Positions 43,818 through 52,333 of a stretch of 64,000 nt of DNA are shown here, one piece after another. The stretch is taken from positions 1 to 64,000 of the forward strand of contig CAMLKR010000002.1 of NCBI GenBank assembly GCA_946480565.1, given 5' to 3'. Each line of letters starts with the position of its first letter. Position 1 is the first letter of the stretch. A program made the translations under genes and the position numbers. The notes under the pieces are model-generated. The model worked only from the letters and a program-made list of their open reading frames with translations. It made no database searches and had not been told where the DNA came from. The DNA comes from an uncultured Arenimonas sp. (GTDB lineage Bacteria; Pseudomonadota; Gammaproteobacteria; Xanthomonadales; Xanthomonadaceae).

Positions 43818-44849
43818 TTGGCGAAGAAGTCCACGCATCGGGTGCTCAAGGCGCTGTTCGCGCTGACGCTGCTGGCGGCGGTCGCGATCGGCGGCTGGTT
43901 CTGGCAGCGCTACCAGGGCTTCGCCGGCACGCCGATCGCCTTGGCGGGCACCGAGCGCATCCTCGCGGTCGAACCCGGCGACGGCTTCCAGGACATCCTG
44001 GGCAAGCTGCGCGCCCTCGGCGTGCAGGAAGGCAGCGACCTGGAGTGGAAGGCGCTGGCGCACGAGATGCAGGTGATCTCCCGCCTGCAGGTCGGCGACT
44101 ACACCATCCGCCATGGCATCACCCCGCGAGAGCTGCTGCTCAAGCTCGAAAGCGGCAAGGTGATCCAGCACCGTTTCACCATCGTCGAGGGCTGGAACAT
44201 TCGCGAGTTGCGCGCGGCGCTGTCCAGGCACGAGGTGCTGGAGCAGAAGGCGCGCGACCTGGACGACGCCGCGCTGATGGCCGCGCTCGGCCGTGCCGGC
44301 CAGCATCCCGAGGGCCGCTTCCTGCCCGAGACCTACCACTTCACCCGCGGCCAGTCCGATCTGGACGTGCTGCGCCGCGCTGCGCTGGCCATGGACAAGG
44401 CCCTCGCCGATGTCTGGACCATGCGCGCCGAGGGCGTCCCGCTGGAAACGCCGGAACAGCTGCTGATCCTGGCCTCGATCATCGAGAAGGAAACCGGCAA
44501 GGTGTCCGAACGCCCGGAAATCGCCGGCGTGTTCAGCCGGCGATTGAAGCTGGGCATGCGCCTGCAGACCGACCCGACCGTGATCTACGGCATGGGCAGC
44601 GCCTACGCCGGCAACATCCGCCGCAGCGACCTCACCACGGACACGCCCTACAACACCTACACCCGCGCCGGCCTGCCGCCAACGCCGATCGCCATGCCCG
44701 GCCGCGCCGCGCTGCTGGCCGCGGCTCAGCCGGCCGGGGGCGACACGCTCTATTTCGTGGCCCGCGGCGACGGCAGCCACGTGTTCTCCGCGACCCTAGC
44801 CGAACACAACCGCGCCGTCGCCTGCCACCAGCTGAGGCGCTGCCGGTGA
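43818..44849 (+). CDS. mltG: Endolytic murein transglycosylase MltG
   Basis: Cleaves nascent glycan strands and limits their length. The TTG start at 43818, behind GGGAGGT at 43806-43812, gives 343 residues. A short basic N-terminus and a membrane helix (ALFALTLLAAVAIGGWFWQRY) anchor the protein; the LysM-like subdomain (RLQVGDYTIRHGITPRELLLKL) leads to the YceG domain with the catalytic Glu in LASIIEKETGK and the block QTDPTVIYGMGSAYAGNIRRSDL. Length agrees with E. coli (340). It overlaps tmk by 4 bp (GTGA). Confidence 0.95.
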   Translation: MAKKSTHRVLKALFALTLLAAVAIGGWFWQRYQGFAGTPIALAGTERILAVEPGDGFQDILGKLRALGVQEGSDLEWKALAHEMQVISRLQVGDYTIRHGITPRELLLKLESGKVIQHRFTIVEGWNIRELRAALSRHEVLEQKARDLDDAALMAALGRAGQHPEGRFLPETYHFTRGQSDLDVLRRAALAMDKALADVWTMRAEGVPLETPEQLLILASIIEKETGKVSERPEIAGVFSRRLKLGMRLQTDPTVIYGMGSAYAGNIRRSDLTTDTPYNTYTRAGLPPTPIAMPGRAALLAAAQPAGGDTLYFVARGDGSHVFSATLAEHNRAVACHQLRRCR

Positions 44850-45478
44850 GCGCCCGCAGCGGCCTGTTCATCAGCATCGAGGGCGGCGAGGGCGCCGGCA
44901 AGTCGACCGTCATCGCCACGCTCAGCGACCTGCTGTCGGCCGACGGCCGCGAGGTGGTGCTGACCCGCGAACCTGGCGGCACGCCCGAAGGCGAGGCGAT
45001 CCGGGCCGTGCTGCTCGATCCGGCCAACCACGTCGTGCCCGAGGCCGAGCTGCTGCTGATGTTCGCGGCGCGCGCCCAGCTGGTGCGCCGGCTGATCCGC
45101 CCCGCGCTGGCGCGCGGCGCCGCGGTGGTCGCCGACCGCTTCACCGACGCCAGCTATGCCTACCAGGGCGGCGGCCGCGGCCTGGACATGGGCCGCATCG
45201 CCGAACTCGAACGCTGGGCGGCGGGCATCAAGCCCGACCTCAGCCTGCTGCTCGACGTCGGCGTCGCCCAGGGCCTGGCGCGGGCACGTTCGCGCGGCGG
45301 CGAACCGGACCGCATCGAGCGCGAGCGCGAAGACTTCTTCGAGCGCGTCCGCGGCGTCTACCTGGCGCGGGCCGCTGCGGAGCCGGGGCGCTTCCGCGTC
45401 ATCGACGCCAGCCAGCCGGCCGAGGCGGTGCAGGCCGCGGTGCGCGAAGCCCTGGCCGAGTGGTTGCGCGGCCGATGA
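44846..45478 (+). CDS. tmk: Thymidylate kinase
   Basis: Phosphorylates dTMP to dTDP. The GTG start overlapping mltG yields 210 residues beginning SARSGLFISIEGGEGAGKST with the P loop. The DR[FT] motif is in VVADRFTDASYAYQGGGRGLD, and TREPGGTPEGEAIR provides the dTMP site. The lid is Arg-rich (ARARSRGGEPDRIER). It is followed by holB with an ATGA overlap, so nucleotide supply and the clamp loader are translated together, as in E. coli. Confidence 0.96.
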   Translation: MSARSGLFISIEGGEGAGKSTVIATLSDLLSADGREVVLTREPGGTPEGEAIRAVLLDPANHVVPEAELLLMFAARAQLVRRLIRPALARGAAVVADRFTDASYAYQGGGRGLDMGRIAELERWAAGIKPDLSLLLDVGVAQGLARARSRGGEPDRIEREREDFFERVRGVYLARAAAEPGRFRVIDASQPAEAVQAAVREALAEWLRGR

Positions 45479-46473
45479 GCGCGCCTGCGCCCTGGCAGCA
45501 GCGTGTGCTCGATGGCGCCCTGTCGGCGCTGTCCGAGGGCCGGCTGGGCCATGCGCTTCTGCTCACCGGCGCGCCCAGGATGGGCAAGGGCCAGGTGGCG
45601 GACCTGTTGGCGCGCCGCCTGCTGTGCGCCACGCCGGGCCCCGATGGCCTGGCCTGCGGCCGCTGCCGCGGTTGCCAACTGTTCACCGCCGGCACGCATC
45701 CGGATTTCAAGTACGTCAGCTTCCTTCCCAACGACAAGGGCGACAGGCTGCGCAGCGAGCTGATCGTCGAACAGATGCGCGAACTGGGCCAGTGGTTCTC
45801 GCTGACCCCGCAGATGGGCGGCGCCCAGGTGGTGCTGATCACCCCGGCCCACGCGATGAACCTCAGCGCCTCCAACGCCCTGCTCAAGACGCTGGAAGAG
45901 CCCTCGCGCGAGCGTTACCTGCTGCTGGTCACCGACCGCCCGGGGCGCCTGCCGGCGACCATCCGCAGCCGCTGCCAGCGGCTGGAGTTCCGCATGCCGC
46001 CCAAGGCCGAGGCCGCCGCCTGGCTGCGCACCCAGGGCCACGGCGAGGCGGCGGTGGGTCCGGCGCTCGACGCCGCGCGGGGCCATCCGGGGCTGGCCGC
46101 CGACTGGCTGGCCGAGGGCGGGCTGGAGCTCAGGCGCGGCGTCGTCGCGGACCTCAATGCCCTCGCGGCGGGCAAGCAGCCCGCCGTGGAGCTGGCCCAG
46201 CGCTGGCTGGGCGACGAGCGCGCCGAACTGCGCCTGCGTTTCGCGGCCGAGCTGGCCCTGGACGGCGCCGCCCACCGATTGGCCGGCGGCCCCGCCCCGG
46301 GCTTGACCCTACCCGGCGATTTCCAGAAGCTCAGTGCCTGGTACGACGGCATCAACCGCGCCCGCGAGCAACTGGGCGTGCCGGCCCTGCGCCACGACCT
46401 CGCGCTGGCCGGACTGCTGCTCGAATGGCGTAGCCTATTCACTGATCCAGGGATGTCGGGAGCACGACGATGA
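45475..46473 (+). CDS. holB: DNA polymerase III subunit delta prime
   Basis: Clamp-loader subunit that modulates delta and gamma/tau. The ATG at 45475 overlaps tmk; 332 residues. The AAA+ domain starts GRLGHALLLTGAPRMGKGQVADLL, with a degenerate Walker A as expected for delta prime, zinc cysteines in CGRCRGCQLF, the block SNALLKTLEEPSRERYLLLVTDRPGRLPATIRSRCQRLEF with the SRC motif, and a C-terminal helical collar. Reading could begin at 45460, but the overlap and homology fix 45475. pilZ overlaps the stop. Confidence 0.95.
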   Translation: MSAPAPWQQRVLDGALSALSEGRLGHALLLTGAPRMGKGQVADLLARRLLCATPGPDGLACGRCRGCQLFTAGTHPDFKYVSFLPNDKGDRLRSELIVEQMRELGQWFSLTPQMGGAQVVLITPAHAMNLSASNALLKTLEEPSRERYLLLVTDRPGRLPATIRSRCQRLEFRMPPKAEAAAWLRTQGHGEAAVGPALDAARGHPGLAADWLAEGGLELRRGVVADLNALAAGKQPAVELAQRWLGDERAELRLRFAAELALDGAAHRLAGGPAPGLTLPGDFQKLSAWYDGINRAREQLGVPALRHDLALAGLLLEWRSLFTDPGMSGARR

Positions 46474-46826
46474 TTGGCGGCGCAGGCGCAAGGCAGGGCA
46501 TCCTCTCCCTGGCGATCAAGGACAAGGCGGCGCTGTACAACGCCTACATGCCCTTCGTGAAGGGCGGCGGCATCTTCGTGCCCACCACCAAGCGCTATGC
46601 GCTGGGCGACGAGGTCTTCATCCTGCTGTCGCTGATGGAGGAGAAGGACCGCCTGCCGGTGGCCGGCAAGGTCGTCTGGATCACGCCCGCGGGCGCCCAG
46701 GGCAACCGCAGCGCCGGCATCGGCGTGCAGTTCGCCGACACCGCCGAGGCCGAACAGGTGAAGGGCAAGATCGAGACCTTCCTGGCCGGCACGCTCGAGG
46801 CCGACAAGCCGACCCACACCATGTGA
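46470..46826 (+). CDS. pilZ: PilZ domain protein (type IV pilus biogenesis)
   Basis: A 118-residue PilZ domain protein with start MIGGAGARQGILSLAIKDKAALYNAYMPFVKGGGIFVPTTK and FILLSLMEEKDRLPVAGKVVWITPAGAQGNRSAGIGVQF. It lacks the RxxxR and D/NxSxxG c-di-GMP motifs at the usual place (no N-terminal RxxxR is seen), which fits the non-binding type found in Xanthomonas and Pseudomonas PilZ, needed for pilus assembly. It overlaps holB by 4 bp and ends in front of a strong hairpin, as the last gene of the cluster. holB-pilZ linkage is common in gammaproteobacteria. Confidence 0.9.
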   Translation: MIGGAGARQGILSLAIKDKAALYNAYMPFVKGGGIFVPTTKRYALGDEVFILLSLMEEKDRLPVAGKVVWITPAGAQGNRSAGIGVQFADTAEAEQVKGKIETFLAGTLEADKPTHTM

Positions 46827-46847
46827 TCCCGCCCGGAAGGCGGCGCC

Positions 46848-46880
46848 ACCGAAGGCCCCGGCGATCCCGGGGCCTTCGGT
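46848..46880. terminator. Hairpin terminator between pilZ and the sigma factor gene
   Basis: Fourteen-base perfect stem, left arm ACCGAAGGCCCCGG (46848-46861) and right arm at 46867-46880, with loop CGATC. It sits between two convergent genes and may end both. The tail on the plus strand (GTTCC) is poor in T. Confidence 0.75.
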
Positions 46881-46890
46881 GTTCCGGGGT

Positions 46891-48033
46891 TCAGCCGATC
46901 CGGCCGGCCAGCCAGAGGCCCAGCACCAGCCCGCTGCCGCCCAGCACCAGGCCGGCCACGGCGCCGATCCGGCCGAGCAGGCGCTCCCGGTTCTGGCTGC
47001 GCAGCGCCCGCTGCGGGTCGACGGCGCGTTCGTGGGCGTGCCGGCGCGACAGGATGCGCGGCAGCCACCAGCCGCAGGCGAACACCATGCCCGCGGCGAA
47101 TCCGATCGACGTCGCCACGTGCGGAATCCAGCCGGGCACGCGGTTGAGCAGCATGATCACGATGCAGAACCCCACGGTCAGGGCGCTGGTGAACAGGGCG
47201 TAGGCGATGACGCCGCGCCGCTCGCGCTCGTCGAAAGGGTGGCGCAGGTATTTGCGCACGCCGAACCATACGCCGAGCAGGCCGCCGAGCACGCCCGCGA
47301 AAGCCCCGCCCAGGGCGCCGATCCCGATCTTGGTGATGCCGTTGACGGCGCCGACCGCGCCGGTGCCCAGCGCGGCGGCCGCGGCCGTCGGCGGCGCGCC
47401 CACCATCAGCATCGTCGCCACGGCGGCGGTGAAGCCGGCACCCGGGGTGGTGGACTTCGCGAACTCACCCAGGCGCTGCAGCAGCTCCTCGCGCACGCGT
47501 TCGCGGGCCCGGGACAGGCGTTTGCGCACGGCGGCGTCCTGCAGGCCGAGCAGGCCCGCGACCTGGCGCGAGCTCTGGCCTTCCCGGTAGTACAGCAGCA
47601 GGACTTCGCGTGATTCCTCCGGCAGGCTGTCGATGACCGCGGCGGCGACGGCGTGCTCCTGGGCCTGCGCCAGCTGTTCGGACGGGCCGGGGTGCGGATC
47701 GGCGACCGCCGCGATCAGGGCTTCGACGTCGCCGGCCGGGTTGGCGCGGTGGCCTTGGGCGCGCAGGTGGTCGCGGGCCAGGTTGCGGGTGATCTGGCGC
47801 AGCCAGGGCAGGAAGCTGGCCGGATTGTTGAGCCGGCGCAGGTTCTGCCAGGCACTGAGGAAGGCCTCCTGGGCGATGTCCTCGCTGGCCGGCACGTCGC
47901 GCACGATCGCCAGGGCGATGCTGGCGACCGTGCTCTGGCAGCCGGCGACGATGCGGCCGTAGGCATCCCGGTCGCCGCGGGCGGCGGCCGGTAGATGGGT
48001 GTGGACCAGGGTTTCGAGGACTTCGATGCTCAT
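46891..48033 (-). CDS. ECF sigma factor with multi-pass membrane C-terminus
   Basis: A 380-residue fusion. Residues about 15-85 form sigma region 2 (YGRIVAGCQSTVASIALAIVRD, SEDIAQEAFLSAWQNLRRL, WLRQITRNLARDHLRAQGH); residues about 130-190 form region 4 with a helix-turn-helix (LPEESREVLLLYYREGQSSRQVAGLLGLQDAAVRKRLSRARERV). From 200 on come four or five hydrophobic segments: the Ala/Gly-rich 205-265, VIAYALFTSALTVGFCIVIMLLN, ATSIGFAAGMVFACGWWL and AVAGLVLGGSGLVLGLWLAG. The sigma part would thus be held at the membrane, possibly released or controlled there. The start is at 48033. Two small exported or membrane genes lie upstream on the same strand; no typical anti-sigma gene is present. Confidence 0.88.
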   Translation of the reverse strand: MSIEVLETLVHTHLPAAARGDRDAYGRIVAGCQSTVASIALAIVRDVPASEDIAQEAFLSAWQNLRRLNNPASFLPWLRQITRNLARDHLRAQGHRANPAGDVEALIAAVADPHPGPSEQLAQAQEHAVAAAVIDSLPEESREVLLLYYREGQSSRQVAGLLGLQDAAVRKRLSRARERVREELLQRLGEFAKSTTPGAGFTAAVATMLMVGAPPTAAAAALGTGAVGAVNGITKIGIGALGGAFAGVLGGLLGVWFGVRKYLRHPFDERERRGVIAYALFTSALTVGFCIVIMLLNRVPGWIPHVATSIGFAAGMVFACGWWLPRILSRRHAHERAVDPQRALRSQNRERLLGRIGAVAGLVLGGSGLVLGLWLAGRIG

Positions 48034-48093
48034 GGCGCGCTCCGGGCGATGTTATCCCGAAGACGCGCCGGCGCGGCCGATGTGACCGGGGGG

Positions 48094-48813
48094 CTATTCC
48101 GGCGCGGTGCCGTACTTGGAGCGCATGAAGTTCACGTACAGCCAGCCGTAGCGCTGGTACCAGTCGCGCTCGCCGAAGTGTTCGGCCTCGCACTGGCCCA
48201 GCTTCTTCATCGAGCGGTCGATCTCGAACAGGTAGTCGTTGGCCTTGCGCGTGTAGGTGCGCTTGAGGTCGGCGACCGCCTGTTCGATCTGGGGTTTGCC
48301 GCCCAGCGACCACGAAAGGCCCATCACGCCGTGCACGCCCGAGCTGGAGTCGCCGAAGGCCATCGCCGAGTTGGCCATCCGGACATTGGCGGCGGTGATG
48401 CAGCGCGCCCGCTCGATGTAGAAACGGTTGAAGTCGATGGCGCGCACCGCGTCGCCGTAACAGCGCATGCAGTCCTCCGACTCCGCGCACTGCGAGGGCA
48501 CCGTGGGGCCGGCGTCGGCGCTGTAGTTGGAGCCGCAGTCCGCTTCGCGGGCGTCCAGCGATTCCCACTGGTCGGTCAGGTCCTGGCCCTTCTGGTAGGC
48601 GTCGTAGAAGTCGTTGATGTCCGACAGCAGCTCGTCCACGGCCTCGTTGGCGTCGCTGGAATCGTCGTCGCCGTCGTCGTCATCGCCGTCCTCATCGTCA
48701 TCGTCATCGTCACCGAAGCCGCTGAGCGAGGTGCCGGTGGGCGAGGCGGCGGCCGGGACCTGGGCCAGCAGGCTCAGCATCATCAGGGCGAGCAGGCAGT
48801 GGCGGAGCTTCAT
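48094..48813 (-). CDS. Secreted acidic protein of unknown function
   Basis: A 239-residue exported protein. The ATG at 48813 gives a signal peptide (MKLRHCLLALMMLSLLAQVPAAAS). The N-terminus of the mature form has a run of Asp and Glu (FGDDDDDDEDGDDDDGDDDS) coded by GAT/GAC repeats at 48665-48715. The remainder has about six Cys residues (DCGSNYS, QCAESEDCMRCYGD, RCITAAN, GQCEAEHF), suggesting disulfides, and a helical, charged C-terminus. I recognise no family. The start overlaps the preceding gene by 4 bp (ATGA), and 60 bp further is the membrane-tethered sigma factor. Acidic repeats may bind calcium (inference only). Confidence 0.75.
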   Translation of the reverse strand: MKLRHCLLALMMLSLLAQVPAAASPTGTSLSGFGDDDDDDEDGDDDDGDDDSSDANEAVDELLSDINDFYDAYQKGQDLTDQWESLDAREADCGSNYSADAGPTVPSQCAESEDCMRCYGDAVRAIDFNRFYIERARCITAANVRMANSAMAFGDSSSGVHGVMGLSWSLGGKPQIEQAVADLKRTYTRKANDYLFEIDRSMKKLGQCEAEHFGERDWYQRYGWLYVNFMRSKYGTAPE

Positions 48814-49391
48814 GCGCGTTTCCTCCTCAGGACGACGACGGCCAGCAGCACGACGCCGGCCAGCAGCAGCCCGGCGATGATCCACAGCACCAGCGAACCC
48901 CAGTCGCGCGTGCCGCCCTCGAATTCACTGGCCTTGACCACCACCGGCCGCATCTGCGGCTTCACCTCGTCGCCCACCCAGACCAGCAGGCGATAGGGCG
49001 TGCCGGCTTCCCTGGCCGAGACGGTGATCTGGAATTCGCTCTCGGTACGGATGTGGAAGCGCAGCGTCTCCCCGGTCGTTCCGCCTTCGCGCAGCGGCTG
49101 GTTCCAGGCGTACTTGGACAGCTGCAGGTCGAGGGCGTCGCCGTCCCGCGTCGGCCGGAGCGCGACCGTGACCGGCATCATCATGGTCAGCTTGTCGAGC
49201 ATGAACCGATGGCCTTCCGGGCCGGCCTTGCCCTTCACCACCACGGCCCGGCCGTGCTTCAGGCCCTCCATGGGCTTGGGGTCGAGCCGGATGATGCTCG
49301 GTGCGGCGGCGGCGGGCGCCTGGGCCTGGGCCAGCGGCATTGCCAGCAGCAGGCCGAGCAGCACGATCCGGAGCGGAAGTATCCTGTGCAT
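48810..49391 (-). CDS. Hypothetical periplasmic protein with C-terminal membrane anchor
   Basis: A 193-residue protein of unknown family. N-terminal signal peptide (LRIVLLGLLLAMPLAQAQA), a beta-rich periplasmic part (RFMLDKLTMMMPVTVALRP, ETLRFHIRTESEFQITVSAREAGTPYRLLVWVGDEV), and a C-terminal membrane helix (LVLWIIAGLLLAGVVLLAVVVLRRKRA) with a basic tail inside. The layout is that of a sensor or an anchored envelope protein. It overlaps the acidic protein gene (ATGA). The gene order on this strand is this gene, the acidic protein, then the sigma factor. A regulatory link is possible but unproven. Confidence 0.75.
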   Translation of the reverse strand: MHRILPLRIVLLGLLLAMPLAQAQAPAAAAPSIIRLDPKPMEGLKHGRAVVVKGKAGPEGHRFMLDKLTMMMPVTVALRPTRDGDALDLQLSKYAWNQPLREGGTTGETLRFHIRTESEFQITVSAREAGTPYRLLVWVGDEVKPQMRPVVVKASEFEGGTRDWGSLVLWIIAGLLLAGVVLLAVVVLRRKRA

Positions 49392-49478
49392 GGGGTCGCC
49401 TCGGCCCGGGAACGTACGCTCAATAACGGAACGGCGGGGCCGGCGCGGTCATCGCCGGCCCCCGGTTCCGGGGACGCC

Positions 49479-52256
49479 TCAGCGGCAGTCCTTGCGCGCC
49501 GACAGCAGGCTGGTCGCGCGCGACTGCACCCAGGTGCCGGACAGCGGCGCGAGCAGCGGCGCGTTCACGCCTACCTGGGTCAGACCCCGCAGGCCGTCTT
49601 CGTTGGCGCCCAGCTGGCGGGTCAGCGTGCCGGTGAGGCGGGATGCCGTCGCGCGGTGGCCGCAGAGCGCGCAGAAGCCGGTCAGCTGCTCCAGCGGCAC
49701 CGTGTTCACCGTTTCGTTCCAGGGCTTGGCGCCGATCAGCCAGCGCGGCACGCCGCGGGCGTCGTATACGTAGGGAATGTAGATTTCCTGGTCCGGCTCG
49801 TACTGGGCGCTGTAGCCAAAGCCCGACAGGCTGGGCGAGAACCAGTGGCCGGTGGCGTCCAGGGGCGCGCCGAGGGAGGTCGGGCAGCCGCCGCCGCCCA
49901 GCCGCACCATCGATTCGCTGCCGCTTTCACCGTCGAGGTTGTACGAGAACACCATCGTGGTCGCGTTGACCGGCGTCACCACGATGTCGCCGACGGCGGT
50001 GGCGGTGGTGGTGCTGCCGTTCCATCCGACCCGGAACAGCGGCGCGCTCCAGTTCCGGCTCGGCCCCGGTGCCGCGGCCTGCGAGTAGTACCAGGTCGGC
50101 GTGCCGTCCTGCAGGTAGGTGTACCAGACGGCGATCCACTGGTTGCCGGCGAAATCGATGAACACGCCGTGGCCGGAACGGTCCGGGTTGAAATACTGGC
50201 CGCCGCGGAAGGCCGGCGCGACCGTGTTCGCCGAGATCCAGGCGGTCACGGTGGCGGCCTGGAACGGCGGCGTCGACGTTCCCGGCCGGGTGAGCGAGAT
50301 CATCCAGCGGGTCGGGAAGCGCTCGTTGTTGGAGATCACCAGTTCCTTGGTCAGGTTCGCGCTGGTGTCGGAGACCTGCGGCGCGAAACGCGCGGTGCCC
50401 GGGCCGATGAGCGATGTGCTTGCCTCCAGGCCGCCGACCGGCGCGGCATGCACGTCGACGTCTGCGGCCGAGCTGACCCGGATCCGGAACTCGGTGGCGT
50501 GCGGCGGCACGGTGAAATACAGGCGGCCCTCGTCGGCGAAACGTTCGTCGCCGAGCCCGCGGGTGGAGGCCGGCACCATCACCTGGGCGGGCACGTTGTC
50601 GGCCAGCGCCCGGGCCTCGGGCACGAAGTCGCGCCGGGTCAGGGTGAGATCGCGCGAGCCGGCGACCACGCCGGGCGAGGATTCCACCACCACCCGCACC
50701 GGCAGCGAGGCATTCGCGGCCACGGGCAATGCATCCCAGATCAGGCGTGCCGCCACCGTCGCTCCGGCCGGCGCCTGGGTCGGGCCGGTCACGATGATGC
50801 TGCCGGTCCCGGTGAACTCGGCGCGCCAGCGGGCATTGGTCAGCGCCGGCAGGCCGCTGAAACTCAGGTCGAGGTGGCCGCGGGTGGTGGCGATGTGCCG
50901 GCTGTCGGTATCGGCGGCGCGGAACCACTGCGCGGCCACGGGCATGGTCTGGGACAGGCTGCGCGCGACGTCGGCGTCGACGAGCCCGCAGGGCTGGTCG
51001 GCGCAGTCGGGGCGCACGACGTTGGGATTGGAGAAGGTCAGCGCCTGGGTCTGGCTGCCGTCCCGGTAGGCCATCACCGTGTAGAAGCCGCCGGTGCCCG
51101 AGGGCGGCGTATAGCGGTGGCCGTGCGAATAGCTGTGGGCGCCGTCGCGGTCGGGACTGGTTTCGATGTCGTGGTTCTGGCCCAGGTTGTGGCCTATCTC
51201 GTGGGCGATGGTGCGGTCCGAGCAGAAGGACCCGCCGTCGTTGCCGTGGCTGGCGATGAAATAGCCGTAGTCGGCATAACCGGCGATGTTGTTGCCGAGG
51301 TAACCGCCCACCCAGCCATTGCCGCAACTGCCGTTGTCCGCTTTCACGTAGCGCCGCACCAGGCCGACGATGTCGGCGCCGTGGCGATGCCGCAGCGTCG
51401 CCAGCCGCAGCGACACCGGATGCGAGTCGACCCGGCGCCAATAGGTGATCAGGTCCAGCGCGCCGCCATTGCTGCCGTTGTCGGGGAAGTCCACGCGAGG
51501 CGTCGCCACCAGCCGGAAGCGGGCGACGAGGCCGGCGTTCGCCAGCGCCTGGTTGCCGACCTCGATGCGGTTCTGGAGCAGGGCGATGGTGGCGTCGTCG
51601 CTGCCGACGTAGGCCGCCAGGCCGCCGGTGTAGGCCAGCATCACGTCGATGTCGCCGGGATCGGCCTGGATCACCGGGTCGCCGGAGCCATCGGTGCCGG
51701 CGGCCGCCGCGCGCGTGGCGAGCAGACGGTCCGCGGCCGCCTTCACTTCGTCCAGCGGAGGCCGCCTGGCGTCGTCGACCTGCGGCTCCGAAGAACCGCC
51801 GAGCAACTGCGCCTGGTCCTCGAGCAGGCGCGTGCGGCCGCCGACGGTTTCCAGCTGCAGCAGGCTGCCGTCCGGACGCGGAACCCGGCCGAAGGCGCCG
51901 GAGGCGCTGACCGTCAGCACGGCCTCCTGTCCCACGGGCGCGCCCGCGGCGCGGCCGACCCAGGTCGCCAGCCCGTTGTGGTGCTCGACATAGGACACCT
52001 GGCGGAACCGCAGCTCGCCGCCATCGGGATCGGCCAGGGCCAGCTCCGCGCCAGGGCGCGCCGCCGCGCGCACAGCGGCGGCGTCCACGACCACCGGCTT
52101 GTAGTACAGCAGTCCGTCGCGCCCTTCCCCGGGAGCCAGCTTCAGGGCCCTCGCCGGCGCTTCGCCGGTGGCGGCATCGGCGCTGCCGGAAGACAGGGCC
52201 AGGCAGGCGCAGCACAGCGCGGCGGCCAGCGGGATTCGGGACGAGGGGCTGGACAT
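49479..52256 (-). CDS. Secreted zinc metalloprotease (reprolysin-like)
   Basis: A 925-residue exported protease. The start at 52256 gives a signal peptide (IPLAAALCCACLALSSGSADA). Residues about 40-190 look like a propeptide or beta domain; the catalytic domain (about 205-440) has IDVMLAYTGGLAAYVGSDD, the zinc site HEIGHNLGQNHD near residue 352 and the Met-turn TVMAY, which make it a metzincin of the M12B type. Cys pairs flank the site. Beta-sandwich domains follow: one or two with VRVVVESSPG-type sequence, one with FRIRVSSAADVDVHAAP, and a C-terminal region with FNPDRSGHGVFIDFAGNQWIAVWYTYLQDGTPTWYYSQ, known from many Xanthomonad secreted enzymes. It probably degrades extracellular protein. 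Confidence 0.88.
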   Translation of the reverse strand: MSSPSSRIPLAAALCCACLALSSGSADAATGEAPARALKLAPGEGRDGLLYYKPVVVDAAAVRAAARPGAELALADPDGGELRFRQVSYVEHHNGLATWVGRAAGAPVGQEAVLTVSASGAFGRVPRPDGSLLQLETVGGRTRLLEDQAQLLGGSSEPQVDDARRPPLDEVKAAADRLLATRAAAAGTDGSGDPVIQADPGDIDVMLAYTGGLAAYVGSDDATIALLQNRIEVGNQALANAGLVARFRLVATPRVDFPDNGSNGGALDLITYWRRVDSHPVSLRLATLRHRHGADIVGLVRRYVKADNGSCGNGWVGGYLGNNIAGYADYGYFIASHGNDGGSFCSDRTIAHEIGHNLGQNHDIETSPDRDGAHSYSHGHRYTPPSGTGGFYTVMAYRDGSQTQALTFSNPNVVRPDCADQPCGLVDADVARSLSQTMPVAAQWFRAADTDSRHIATTRGHLDLSFSGLPALTNARWRAEFTGTGSIIVTGPTQAPAGATVAARLIWDALPVAANASLPVRVVVESSPGVVAGSRDLTLTRRDFVPEARALADNVPAQVMVPASTRGLGDERFADEGRLYFTVPPHATEFRIRVSSAADVDVHAAPVGGLEASTSLIGPGTARFAPQVSDTSANLTKELVISNNERFPTRWMISLTRPGTSTPPFQAATVTAWISANTVAPAFRGGQYFNPDRSGHGVFIDFAGNQWIAVWYTYLQDGTPTWYYSQAAAPGPSRNWSAPLFRVGWNGSTTTATAVGDIVVTPVNATTMVFSYNLDGESGSESMVRLGGGGCPTSLGAPLDATGHWFSPSLSGFGYSAQYEPDQEIYIPYVYDARGVPRWLIGAKPWNETVNTVPLEQLTGFCALCGHRATASRLTGTLTRQLGANEDGLRGLTQVGVNAPLLAPLSGTWVQSRATSLLSARKDCR

Positions 52257-52333
52257 GGCGGCGGACTCGGTGAGCGGACGCCCCGATCTTTGCACGCGTC
52301 CGGGCCCGTCTCAAGGCAGGGCCGCCCCCGCGT

